Below are positions 1 to 13,900 of a stretch of DNA of 64,000 nt, one piece after another (within the stretch, counting starts at the first letter, position 1; the number at the start of each line of letters is the position of its first letter). Where the stretch lies: the NCBI RefSeq assembly GCF_964340395.1, contig NC_135563.1:7010422-7074421 (forward strand), in the 5' to 3' direction. A program made the position numbers and the translations under genes. The notes under the pieces were generated by a model. The model was not told the DNA's origin, ran no database searches, and saw only the letters and a list, made by a program, of their open reading frames with translations. This stretch comes from Glandiceps talaboti (Eukaryota > Hemichordata > Enteropneusta > Spengelidae).

Positions 1-192
1 GTATAAATGGGGACCTGGTAGTATACAGGTTATGTGGTTGCTATCAAGTGAATGTTAATGTGAATGTTTATGTGAACTCAAATATTGATGATACATCACA
101 ATGATGAGCACTGTTTTTGGGTTTACAAGATAAAATACATTTGACATCTTATTTCCTATTTTGATTTGCATTAGTTAATTTTAGACACCAAC

Positions 193-3066
193 CTTAGGAT
201 ATCAAGATCTACTTCATTGAAGGACGGATATCTTCTGCTGTTAGGACTGGCAAATTTCAAGACCTGTTGGTAGTTATAGAAGGTGAGATAAGTTATGGAC
301 TGGCATATAACATGTCTATGAACAAATGGAATACAAGCAAACAGTTTGTAAAATTCTTCAATATAAAAATATTCCAGTTATCATGCACAGTTGTTTCACA
401 CACTTTCAAGGGAATGGATACCTTGTGAATTCAATAATGTGTAATAAAAAATATTGGACGTTGAACAAGATCAAATGTGTTGTTTCATTCACTTTCACTT
501 AGGCCTAAAAAAATAATTGTTTTGGTTCCGGTTACCCGACCCCCACCTAGTTTTTCACTGCTGACCTTAAACTTTTTTTTATGTATTCAAGAAAAAAATA
601 ACAAAATCGCGAAAATTGTGAAGTCAACAAGAAATACTGGATGCGAAAACTGACATCAACTCAAAAAAAAAATATATATAAAACTGTTCTTCCAATCTGT
701 AATTATGGTTGTACATCTGATGGGAAGAAACCAATAACACAGAGACCATATGGAAAACAACAGAAAACATAATTACCTGAACTAGACACTCACATATGAA
801 AAGAAATATATATATATATATAATAAAATAAAAAATCTACCTACCCCACTTATTCTAAAATTATGTGTAATCGGAACCACGCTATTTTTTTTAAATTAGG
901 CCTTATCAGTACAGTATGGAGCTGGTATTGTCCAAATTAGGAGGTAGTGACTTACAGGCATTCCTAAGAAACTTCAGTATGGATAATTGCTTGTATTGTT
1001 ATATAATAATAACAATAACAATAACAATAACAATAACAACAACAATAGAAACAGTTGACATTATCTAAGTAATACTGGATAGTTATATAAAAACTTGTCT
1101 CCCAAGAAGTCCAGTGAGAGCCATCCCTCATGGGTTCAGTGTTAACGCAAGAGGATATAGGAGTACCTGGGGGAAACCTGTGTTGTTCAGTAGAGTCAAA
1201 CTGAACGACACTCTTTTTACTTACAGCATGGTATATTTAATCAAACCCTGAATGGGTTCTAACCCTAGCCGCAGTGGTAAGGGGCAAGTGGTTAATCACT
1301 TGGCCACTGACAACCCACCATGTTTAATGAAAGGTGCCTAGCAAGGCCTTAATTTTGTCTAAGTTTTGATTGGTGTCAACTCAGTGCTGATAAGTGAAAG
1401 TGAATGACACCATATCTAAGTTTTTATCAAACATAGTGAATTCACAAGGTGTCCACTCCCTTTATAATGATAGAAACACTGGATGACCAAAATGAAAACT
1501 AACCTGTATTCCATCTGATGTAATTTCAAAGCAAACCTGTTTGGTTTTCCTCAAATGCAGCAGAGCAAGGTCAAACGTCCTTTCATCTTTACATAAAGGT
1601 CTGCATCTTTCAAACAACGATGTATACTCTACAACATGATCAGTGGAATTATATTCAACAGCTTTGTAGTGTTCAGCAAGTATGGCTTCAGATTTCTCCT
1701 GTAAAACATAATAAATCAAAATGACATAAATTATTGTCTGTGATGAGGCTACTGATGATGATGAAGCAATGTACCCCTGTTACTGAACACTAGTAAAATA
1801 GCACCAGTACATTTGCTGGAATGTAGTGAACTTCGTGCAAAGATAAATTCAGTCAAGACAAACAAGATAACTGATACAGAGACAACAGTGGGTGATTCTG
1901 ATTGGAGGTTGACATCAGCATCACAGTAGCTACCAAAATGTACAGATTTGACTGTGATTCAATGAATTAATACAAACCTGCAATAGTTCATAAACAACAT
2001 AAGTTCCTTGAAGATCTTTTTCATTCCTCCCTGTCACAGTGTTAAAAGTCCAAGAGACTGGTTTCTTAACAAGAACACCAAATCCCCATGACATCCAACC
2101 ACCTTCAACGGATGACTGCAAATCAGTTGCATTTTGAATTCTTCCTTGTCTACACAAATAAATAAAAACATGTTTTGTTTTTTACTCGTCTTATAATCTT
2201 TATTTTGCTGTCACCATCTTAGCAGTGATCCAGTGTTGCCTCATGGGAGTCAGTAAATATGCATTAGATGAAAAATCAATATTCATGATTCCTAAGTGCT
2301 TATTACCTTAAGATATATAGTTGTGAATATTTATTGTTCATCTAATCTATATGCACACATGCTAACTTCCATTAAGTGAAGCTGTACCATTCATTGCTGG
2401 AACAACCAATCAATGTGAAGTAAGTTTCAATCTGGAGTTTCTTGGTTATTGCATGAAATTTATGTTATGTTGTGTTAAATTATGATATGGCCTTTATTTT
2501 TGGCGTTTTTCTACTTCAATGGTTATTGCTATGGCATTAGTCCAACTTATGTGAAAATACTTTATAAAGTCAAAACCAATTGGTTACAAAAAATATCAGG
2601 AAACAAGCACATGTGTTGCCTGTAATTACTTCAATAAGATTATTGCAAGAAAATATAGTTACTTATGCTTTCGAATCAGGGGGGGGGGGGGCGTCCTATG
2701 GCTTTACAGCTGGTGGGTGAGTAGGGCTAGGGGAGTGGGCCCGGGGGGTCAAAAATAAGAAATTCAAAGTTCACGATATTTTGTGGACATGTTCATCATT
2801 TACCTGTGTAGTTCTTTTATTACTCTTCCCATACCAAGAGGAGACTTGTCTTTCATTCTGAAGCGTTCAGCAATCTCACCACAGTCGAAACACACTTCAT
2901 TTTGTTCACGGCAACTTTCAATGACCATTCCTGTCCAGAATTTCAGCTTGTTGTCCCAGTCTTGGGGATTGACAGCCCGATTTGCTCGGAACGGAGAATA
3001 CAAAGAATTCATACGAATTTCATTGTCTCGCCACGATTCTCTCAATCTCTTCGGTGTACTGTCCAT
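193..3066 (-). CDS. CHMP7: CHMP7, charged multivesicular body protein 7 (5' part; gene runs off the left edge)
   Basis: Four coding exons can be placed on the minus strand: 2804-3066 (start codon at 3066), 1978-2149, 1504-1698 and 193-263. All have GT-AG borders and compatible phases (2, 0, 0, then 2 bases carried out of the window). The first three exons encode the N-terminal winged-helix-like part: a start of the type RMNSLYSPFRANRAVN, DWDNKLKFW, PLGMGRVIKEL, then WMSWGFGVLVKKPVSW and DERTFDLALLHL. These match the order and spacing of CHMP7. Exon 4 adds VLKFASPN and FNEVDLDIL, the linker leading to the SNF7 domain. In the family, CHMP7 recruits ESCRT-III to the reforming nuclear envelope via LEM2. 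The SNF7 helices and MIM motif lie outside the window. Orthology is inferred from remembered family sequence, not a search. Confidence 0.88.
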
Positions 3067-3342
3067 TGCAATTGTCTATAGCAGCTTCTACTTCCGAGAA
3101 AAAACCATGAAATAATATATTTCCTGAAGTTATGTTCGCTATCCAGGCCTGTGCACTGATCAGTCGTAGCTAACGAGCTACTGCGAATACCAGTGAACTC
3201 TGACCTTATGGGGCCGAAGGGCATTCTCTATTACACATGCGCACTTCTTCAGCGCCACATTTGAATAAGATTTTAAACTATAAATTTCCACGGCACGGAG
3301 TATTAGTACTGTGACTCTTACTGGTACAATCTATGCAGAGCA
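3067..3342. promoter_or_regulatory. Shared head-to-head promoter region of CHMP7 and TTF2
   Basis: The two start codons point away from each other and are 276 bp apart, so both 5' UTRs and core promoters must fit here unless an upstream non-coding exon exists. The stretch is richer in G+C than its surroundings and I see no convincing TATA box, as is common for housekeeping bidirectional promoters. Transcription starts cannot be placed from sequence alone. Confidence 0.55.
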
Positions 3343-6300
3343 ATGGATCGTGTTCTATGTAGTGGTCACGGTGAGTAACTGTATGCATGTGATGTGGTAG
3401 TCACAGTATCAGATACATGTATTAGATGTGCCCCCTGCACCTGGAGCTGGATCTCCGGAAGTTAGTCCTGCAAGCAGGCGGTACATACGAGATGTGAGGA
3501 CTGACTGCAGACGGTGTACGAGATGTGAGGACTGACTATGTCCGTAAACACTAGAGATGACAGTGACAATGTCAGAATACAGTCCCGACTTACTCCGTCT
3601 GCAAGCAGGACTATCCAGAAGTCTCAATGGTTGATTGAGGGAGCCATCATTGCCGGGAGGGGGGGGGGGGGGGGGGGGTTGCTAAAAAATCGTTATATAT
3701 TTTTGTCTCATAATATTAAGATTTGAAATATAATGAATTAGAAAATAAATGTGAAAATATATTTTTAAAACTTGTAGTATATTTAGGATATACAAATGTA
3801 ATTACACAGAGTTACAGAAACCAGGTCATTAGAAGGGATTTTAAGCAATCGAAATATATAATACATTATATTATATCATGCTACTATGCGCCATTCTGAT
3901 TGGATAATAACTGTGGTAAAATCCCATTTTACCACGGCTGGCAGTGGTAAAATGGGCCCCTAAACTAGCATATGAATAGTACTCACAAAAAAGAAGCTAG
4001 TGTTCGTTCTTATACCAATAAGTTAACACTTCCTCAGAGTAAAGGTATGTCAGGTATCCTGTCCAATAGTTTGGGTTACAGTAGTTCAAAAAATTCCACT
4101 GATGACCTTGCGATCGAAAGTAACGATCGATCAGTGGCTTCAACATCACTGGCCATGGCTGATTAGGTACAAGTTCTCCCATGCAACGAGCCGTCAGCGT
4201 CCTGCTCTCGTTGAATCAAGCAACACCAATTTAACTTTTAACCATCAGTCAAGTGCGTCAGGATTATTTCAAAACTGTACATTTTCAGGTTCAGTCAATG
4301 TTCAATTTGTTAACCATTAAATTAAAGTAGACTGTGTAACGTCGCGTCTCTGATTTACTGTCTCGAGCTTTCTCCGATTCCACTGATTCAACGCCGAGAA
4401 ATCTATTTTTAGCAGTGTACAAGATTGTATTGTTCTTATGTAAATATCCAGACAAAATTGTTACTTTCTTTGACCCCTTGCCCCGTTTTCTTCGTTGCTA
4501 GTTTTCAACGCGTTTTCGTTATGCATTATATGATGTAAATAAAGTAATTTATCAATGCAATCAATGCAATGTGTATGGTTTGTGTTCATGCAGTGTGTGT
4601 GTTTGGGCGACATGAACGTATCCACTCATCAAAATATGCTTGTTCCCGACGATCTATATACCGGCGATCTTTTTCTGTACGTGCGAATTCGCCTTTTCAG
4701 GCATATAAATAACCACAGAATCACATTTAGAAGAAATAGACACATATTTTGATATAATATAATAGCAATAACCCCCTCCGAAGGCGGGTATACACTCGAA
4801 TTTGGTACAATTCGCTCCATATAGCACTCGCCATTCGGCTCGTGCTATATGTCGCGAATTGTACCAAAATCTCGTGTATACCCGCCTTCGGCGGGGGGTT
4901 ATTGCTTAATTATACCATATGTGGAAAATTCAAAGAGTTCTTTTCCCGGTACATTGTGTGCATGAATGTAGTATTAAGGGTGTTTCTATCATGAAAATAG
5001 CAGCTATGTATATCAAGTACATTGCAGCTTAAATTAGACTGGGATTGAATCACCTATAGAAAAATTTCAAGGGCCATGGGCCTCTGTATAACTAACTAAG
5101 TTATCAAAAGTTGCACCCACAGATAATGTACTGCTTGACAGTGATAGTTGTGAATGTAATAAACATTTACGTTGGTGTGAATAGGAAAACAAAGTAACCC
5201 TTTATGTTACAACCCTATGATAATTTACTCCCATAATCTTAACTTGTTTCTAGTTATGCCATATGCAATTCGGAATGTGTTTCTTTTTTTTACTTGCAGG
5301 ACACCCATGTTTTATAAAAACTGGTGTGAGTGATGGACCAAATAAAGGCAAAAGTTATTACATTTGTGGAGCTAATGTCAACCAGAAATGTGATTTCTTC
5401 AAACCAACTGCGTAAGTTTTGGTGTTACATTTTTTTAACAAATTAAAAATGTATGTTTCAGATCTTATACATATTTTCCCTTGTCGGGCAGTGATCTATG
5501 TATTTAGAGATATGGTACATGTACCCCAGGCCTGTCAGGCTATGCACTGTTACAGTGTCTGTAGTGATGTGGTCCCTTAACCAGCAGACAAGTAATGTGT
5601 ATTGTATTTTTGTATTGTATTGTATTGTATTGTATTGTATTGTATTGTATTGTATTGTATTGTATTGTATTGTATTGTATTGTATTGTATTGTGTTTACT
5701 ATACCATGCTTTCCACAGCATGTTGTTAAGTAATAAAGTTAAAGTAATCCCCTCTCAGGCTGTGTGCATTGTGCTTTGTAATTTAGTGTATACCCTTTCA
5801 GGATGTACATTATTGACTAACCAACTGAGTTGTATGTCCATAGACTAAGCAATATGTTGATTGTTTCTTCCAGGATTCCTGTCTCCCACTGTCTGAAACA
5901 TGAGGATAAAGTTGTTGAATTACAGGCACTATCCGCAAACAAGATAACTGGTGAAGAAAGGTCTGTACTACTAATTAACTGTTTATCTGGGATAAACATT
6001 AGAAGTCTACAACACAATCACTCTCACACTTTTCAAATATGTCTGCTATCATTGGTTGTATCATTGTATACATTTGATTTGATTATCCACAATGTACACT
6101 TTGTGTTTAAATCCATGCTAATAAGAGTATATCTCTGTCCGTAGCCTCAGACCACTATATTCTCTATAGTGATCTGAGCCGTAGCTAATGTTGTAAAAAA
6201 CATTCAGGCTGGTAGAAATTATTGCAGTTTTCATTGCTCATACAGTGATGGAGTGGGGCTTTGCTTAGACTCTCTCACAGTCCTCGGAGCTTCGCATCAC

Positions 6301-8999
6301 TAATAGGGTTGTTTTGTATGTACCAATATCTACCACATAATTGTACTCGAAAAGCCTTGTAATGTGCACCTTCATCGATCACATAGGGCTAAACATTTGT
6401 TGACGTGTTACTTTGATGCTCCGTGTTATCACTGTAACACGTCAATGCGTGGTTAACCCTATGTAGTCGATGAGGGCGCACAGTACAAGGATATTCAAGT
6501 ACATTTATGTGGTAGATATCAGTACATACAAAACAACCCTTTTAGCAATGTGAAGCTCTGAGAACTGTGAGAGAGTTTGGGTTCTGCTACTCTTTGCTGG
6601 TGGTGGAAATTTCAACATTACATCCCATATGAAATTGAACATAGACACAAGCACCCCTTCTCACCCAACACGATACCTCGCCTCATTCTGCGTATTTCTA
6701 TTCCACTCCTTACTGAAACCACAGCAGTTGCTACAATGAATTGATACAGACATTCTTACCTACTTACAGTTGTGCAATCACCCAAATGGGCCACAGACAG
6801 TGGAAGAAAATAAAACCAGGATGTCTAAAATTTTGAACTGATTAGGAGTATATGTGATGTGTGCTTTTTATTTACAGACGATACTACCGATGTACATCTG
6901 GAAGAACTATTGGTAAAGGCTGGTGTGGTTATGTTATTGTGAAAGTAACAGAGGTAGGGTAGATATGAAAGGATGAAAATACAAGTAATATTGTATCATA
7001 GAGATTAGTAGATATTGATGTATGATATACTACGACATGGTGGGCAATGTGTTCTGCCACAGTTCGCCAGTGTAACCAATATATTGTAACACTAACCAGG
7101 GAATTATCACTTAAGACTTGTTTTCTGATATTTGACTGAAAAACAAAAATGCAAAAATAAGTAGTTAATAAAATGCCTTGTACATGAACACAATGTATCT
7201 GTGCGGTAATTAGTAAAAATAAGGAGTAACTAAAATGTCTTCTTGTATATGAACACAATGTACCATTCTGGTAATTAGTAGAAATTAGTCTTTGAGAACT
7301 ACATGCAGCTGAAGACTGTAATTTGTAAAATCTCAAAAATTTTCTAGTGGCAAAAAATATCTCTGTTTTAACGTTTAGAATATCAAGTTAATATTAGTCA
7401 ATGATGTGGTCAATTTTTTATGTAATAATCACAGGATGATTAGTGTCATGTCAAAATTATTGAACTTATCCACCAATCAAAATATCCATATTTATGACTG
7501 GAAAGTCTAGGGGTGAATGAACTATATTTGAGTATAGACAGCACAGCATGTTGTGAAAGTGTACCATGATTACAACATCAAATAATATATAAATAAATAA
7601 ATATGTCTGTTTGGACAGGAATAACTCATTGGCATACTTTATAACACAATAAGTGACTTATACTGCATTTCAATATCATTTAATTTGTAAAGGATGCTTT
7701 TCGTGTTTTATACATTTTTAAGTATGTTTGATTTTGATTTTGTTAGAATATGGTTTCTTGTAATTCTAAGTAATTGCACCCTTAAATAGAGTGTCAGACT
7801 TTACATTCATCATATGGATGACTAGACTCTTTCACAGTCCTCGAAGCTTTGCATAAATAGCTAAAACTTGGGTTGTTTTGTATGCATCTACTGCATAATT
7901 GTACTTGTATACTAGTATCTCAGTATGATGAGGGCGCACAGTACATGGATACTGGGATACTAGTATACGAGTACAATTATGCAGTAGATACCGGTACATA
8001 CAAAACAACCCAAGTTTTAGCTATTTATGCGAAGCTCCGAGGACTGTGAGAGAGTCTAATGGACAACACGTGAGTATTTATTTTGGATTTTTTAATTTAT
8101 AAAACAACCTTACTCTATTTTTCAGTTTAAAAGAACATACATCAAGTCCTTGTTTGTAACTCAATAAATTGCAAATAACTAAAAAGTTTGTAAAAAAAAA
8201 AGTTTGTTATTGTACGTACAATAACAAACATACACATATTTCAAAGTTTTACAATTTATAGAGTTACAAACATGGACTTGATGTATGTATTTTCACATTG
8301 TATTTCCAAGTAGGAAGATGTAGTGGAGTTGTTTTATCAATTAAAATAATTTCCAAGATAAATAGCCAATTTTCAGCCATGTTGCCACTTTAAAAGGTTA
8401 AGTTACACAGATTTGCTTCTTTGCAGCAAAAGCAACGTACAGAGAGAAAAGAAAATGACAAGTCAAAAGAGACAAGTATCAAGTGTGCAGTAACTACTGA
8501 GGTAGGATGAATCCTGTTTGTACATGTAGATGGTTTTCAACTGATTTACCAGTAATGGCCTGTGTAGTGATAATCCTTGTTGGATGTTTGCACACAGTGT
8601 AAAAGTAGAAGTAGAAGTAATAGCCATGTTTCCATTTGTCAATTAGCATAACAAACACAGTAACAGTTGTAATGATGAATTATGTTGTGGTATGGTCATG
8701 TATTTGCTCTAAATTATCATAGCCTACCTGCATATATGAACGACCATTAGTAATGCTTCTATACTATTTCAGCTATCCTAACTGCCATTTTGATTTTTTT
8801 TTACATATTTTCGCTTGGCCTTCCAATCTAGAACATGCCATCATTTTGACATATATTTTGAAAACAATACAGTCTCACTCACTCACTCACTCACTCACTC
8901 ACTCGCCCACTCTCTCACACTCTAGCTATCTATCTATCTATCTATCCATCCTTCCATCCATCCATCCATCCATCCATCCATCTAGCCATCTATCCATCC

Positions 9000-9062
<63 letters not shown>

Positions 9063-10865
9063 AATTTACTTCAAGCAGTAATGCCACAGGCCCAAAGAGC
9101 AAATAATATGTTATAAACTCAGTCATAGAGTCATACAGTCATAGAGTCTCACCTCACGTATATATACTATAGTTGTATGCTATCTTGGAAAATTGCAGCA
9201 TGTTTTGTTATGTGAATAACATGTAGCACACAACAATGTTTTCAGACACACAGATTTTGTCAAATCTAAACGTACAGGATTTTGTTGTCATTTGTTATAT
9301 TGATATCATCTTTTATTTTTGACAGAAACAAAAACAACCACATGCTGTACCTTTGAAAGATAAAAATAAAGATGTTAGAAATGAACAAGAGAAAGAAACC
9401 GTCAAGAAAACTCCCTCTACTAGCACTGATGTAGTCAAGTTAGGGTCAGCTGAGAATCAAAAAGAACGTTGCCCTTCTGAAGATGATGACTGCTTTATCA
9501 CTGAAGTCAGACCAGCTACAAGCAAACTTGAAGACAAGGTCAAAGGTCATGATAGTGCTGGAATATTTGGAACTGGTAGGGATAAACCTGGACCATCATT
9601 TCACGAAAAGGCAAAATCCAAAACTCTACAAAAAGCTGAGCAACCTTCAAGTACAAATACAAAGCTTGGTGAAAATTTTGTGAAGTACAGAGACCCATCA
9701 GTCAGAGATGATAGTAGGAAACCACAGATGGTAAGAAAGGAACATGCTAATGACTTCAAAAAACCAGGTGAGCTATGTATTAAATCAGCCAATGAGAAAC
9801 CAGCAAAATGTGAACCTGCTACTGGAGAGGTGAAACCAATCAAGTCCAGCCAATCAACTCTAGAGGGAGACACAAATCACCCATCTCAGGACAGAGGAGA
9901 TGGTTTACATAAGAGTAAAGAAAGAACTTACAGTGGAACACAAATGAAACCTAATTCATTGACTTCAACTCAACATTCTGATCCTAATGTAGCATCACAT
10001 GGAAGATACTTAATGTCACAACTAAACAGGACTAAGGTATGACATCAATTTTTTGTCAAGTCTTGTACAGACTGTACACATGACAGCAAATAATAATAAT
10101 AAAAATATTGGTTTTTATATAGTGCTTTCTCACTTTGTCCTCAAACCACTTTACAATTATTACCCCTGGCTCGGATCTATATCGGCACAACGGCCATGTA
10201 AAAATTTCTTCAACTCCCTGGGAAGTATACAATCCATTCCTGTCTTTTCTTTACATAAGCACACTGTCACAGGATTAAAGCATTCACATTGCAACCTCCA
10301 TCCTACAAGGATAAGTCTATCCTACCAAATATTAGCTGATATGTATTCATAAAACAGAACACTATCTGGCTCAACAAAATAATCATTACATAATACATTG
10401 CTGCATTTCTTTACATCAACTACCATTATCTTAGCAGATACTCATTCAAAGAAAATTTGTAATATTTGTAAGATTCTTGTCCAGCCAGATAAAGAAATGT
10501 ACCGTAACAATGTGAATAGTATGATTTTTGTTGAGCTAGACGATAAAATGTAACGAGTAATGTTGATAAAGTTTTTGTCACACCAGATGAGCAAATGTAG
10601 CAAGTTAATAAGCTGTTTGACAAACCAGACAATATTCTGTTTCTGGTTAACTGATTTCTGTTGTAATCTAAGTTATCTACGGACCAATGAATGAATGGGT
10701 TGAGATTGTAATGTGTGTTTTAATTACAATGTAGAGGCTGAGTACAGTGTACTTGTGAGTAGAGATGTGTCGAACCAAAGACAGAATGAACTAGAGATGT
10801 GAAAGGGAAAATGAACACAAGTGTATTACCTTATACTCCATATGACCAGTCTGTAGTCAATAGCC

Positions 10866-10909
<44 letters not shown>

Positions 10910-13900
10910 GTCAAATTTATATGATGCCAATTTCCAGAGCAATGTTCTGTTCAGTAGTGCTGAATGGCTAAAGCACACCATAGGCTTTGGTGAACAAATA
11001 AGTCTTCAGTTTTGTTTTGAAACAATCCAGGCTGGAGGCTTGATGACCATCTATTGGGCAAAGAGTTCCATATTTTGGGAGCAAAATAGATAATGCCCAA
11101 TATACTTAGAACCAACAAATTCAAAGTTTTTCATTTTGATAATTATATAAAATGAGTAGTTAGATTAATTAAGTAATTAATTAAAGGATGCACTAATTAT
11201 GATACGACAGATTTCACTTATCTGTGAGATTTTTTATCAAAATCTTTTTTACAAATTGTATTTTTTTCTAACCATTATGTTAACCTCACCAGGCAACTCT
11301 ACAGTCTGTGAATGTGAGTGCTCTTCCTGACAAGGGCAGTAAGTTATTAAAACAAGTTGAGTTCTTAGAGGGCAAGATTGCTGGCTTAAACTTGGATTCT
11401 TTGGATCTCAAAGAAACTACAAATGATGACCCTACAGCTGAAGGAAATCATTTCAGTAAAGATTCTGCAACAAAAAGCACTTCTGGTAAGTCAACATTTT
11501 CAAATGATTCTGAAGATAAAATTCGTAGAATTAAATAGTATGTTATGGCAGTACACTTCCATGGTATAATTATTTGCCCTATTTCTGGGCACAACCCAGA
11601 GGGGTGCTTTTACAATGGACTCTATCTGTCCATCCATTGGTGATATGCCATGTGATATTCAATTACATTCAAACCTAGCACAAAGGTGATGCAATAATAA
11701 GGCAAAATGTGTTTATTTGCCCTTCTTACAGGCAAAGCCTGGAAGAGCCTTTTACAATGGATGTCATCTATCTGTCTGTCTAACTATCTGTAATACACCA
11801 TTTTAATATTTGATTTCATTCGAACCTAGCACAAAGGTGATATAATTCAATAAGGTATGTTCACTTGTGTTGTTGAAGGCAATGGATTCAAACCAGCTAG
11901 TTCTCTATATACTGAGTATGGTAGGAGTAGTCACAGCAGTACAAAAGGACCAATGGATAAATACACAATCAAAGATCCTCAATATCCATCTACGCAACAT
12001 CAGCAGTGCCAACCATCGTATATGTCATATCAATATGCTGGTGAGTACAAATCATAGTTATTAGATATTCACAAAATGGCTGAAGGAAAAACATTGATAG
12101 CTGAAACTGTTATCAGTATCGTGTGTCAAGAACTAACTGAAAATAATATATTGAAGTTATCATTACTGAGTCTCAGTTTAATGTTGAAGGTGATAAGAAG
12201 TATAACAGACATGAATTGGAAATGATTTCATTCTAGCACATCCACAAAATTTGATAACACACATACAGTGTGTACTTATGATCACCAGTTTAATAGTGGC
12301 ATATTTTGCTAAGATTTGGGAACCTGGTGACAAAGAGGGGAAATCGGGTAAAATTGGCAGTCTTCCATGTATTGCACCTTCTTTTTATTTATTTATTGGG
12401 GGGGGGGGGGGGGGTAAACCAGTAAAGTGACTGGGAAACACAGATAGATTTTACCTACTTACCCATTTATCATCATTACTTTGTTGTAGCCAATCCACAA
12501 CTGCAGAGTTTATATGGAGGAAGAATGACGTCAGCTAGACTTCGGGAAGTCACTGCTGTAACTCGAGATGCCATTGACAAGTTACACAAGTAAGACACCA
12601 GTATTTTCTAAGTGCTTTCCTCAGGTCTCAGATCATTCAAACTATGTACCACACCTACGCACTAATGCACATTGCACATACACATGCATGCAATTCATAC
12701 ATATGCCTGTGTACATACCAAATACTTGCAAAAATGATGAATATTGTTGAGAGTTTTTGGTAACCAGAGTTTGCATGTAATTCATGCTTTTTTAAAGTTA
12801 TTATACATGTGTGTTGATATACCAGTACTTCTTTATCAAGGTAGTGCATAGTAATAAACTATTATATTGAAGAATAAACTGTTAGATATTAATACTTAAA
12901 CTGACATCTTAATTCTAAATCAATAAATAATCTCTTCTGTTCCATAGATCTCTGGAGACGTGTCCTTCCCCAGACACTGAAGAAGAGGATCCCAAGGGGT
13001 TAAAGGTCACATTGATGACACATCAAAAACAGGCACTTGCATGGTTAACATGGAGAGAGAAGCAGCATCCTTGTGGAGGCATTCTAGGTAAAATATCAAT
13101 ACAGACTAAGTCTTGTGTTTTATGTCAATTAAAGTAACAAACTTACATGCATTGCTGACTAAATGAAGTGAGAGAACTACTGTCATTACAGACACTTTCC
13201 TAAAAATGTCGTCAAAGGTATAAACTATGGTTAAACTTACATTGCTTTGCACAACTATGTTTAAAACCTGACAACTTTGTAAAAAAAAAACCTGTGTGTA
13301 CATATCATACTGAGACAAAGGGAAACCAAAACCAGCATGAGCTAAATGTTTCCCCGTTTGTTTTGAAATAAAACTTCCTTTCATTTGTTTCGAAGTTTCA
13401 TACATCCTGCAAGACCTGCATACCTTGTGACTATGCATTCTCTACTCCAGTGCTTTACTCATAAAACATATTAATTCTTTTTACAATATTTTGTACAGCT
13501 GATGACATGGGTCTAGGTAAGACCCTGACAATGATATCACTAATAATGAAGTACAGAGAACTAGTCAAAGATAAAGAAGAGAAAACTGATAAAGGTATTA
13601 GATGTACTCTTTTTACCTTATGTGTATGCTTTCTTGTTCAGAAACATGGTCTCTGTCCAGGAAACTATCTTTAGCTGTTCAATAACAGTGAATGTTGTTG
13701 TCATAGAAGTGTATATCTATTGTTTTTATAACTTTACTGCTTTTTTCCATATCTGATTGTTTTTTTTATCAAACCAACCTTTTTTCCCACATCTGATAGT
13801 GGTTTTTTTTTAAAAATCAGTTATGTTTGGTTTTCCACAGCTGAGAGTGTTTTTTTTTCTAAAATCAATTCTGTTTTCCACAGCTGAGAGTGTTTTTTTT

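Larger units (their letters stand above)
3371..5299. other. TTF2 intron 1, mosaic of repeats
   Basis: This 1.9-kb intron holds a long poly-G run near 3658-3679, a Crypton-like remnant (3972-4320) and a 141-bp hairpin (4765-4905). A short inverted segment near 3912-3955 repeats GGTAAAATGGG-type sequence. No further exon of either neighbour is seen here. Confidence 0.5.

Noticed and set aside
6929-7336. 135-codon minus-strand frame
   Set aside because: Lies inside TTF2 intron 4 and overlaps the end of exon 4 antisense. Composition is intronic and no domain is seen.
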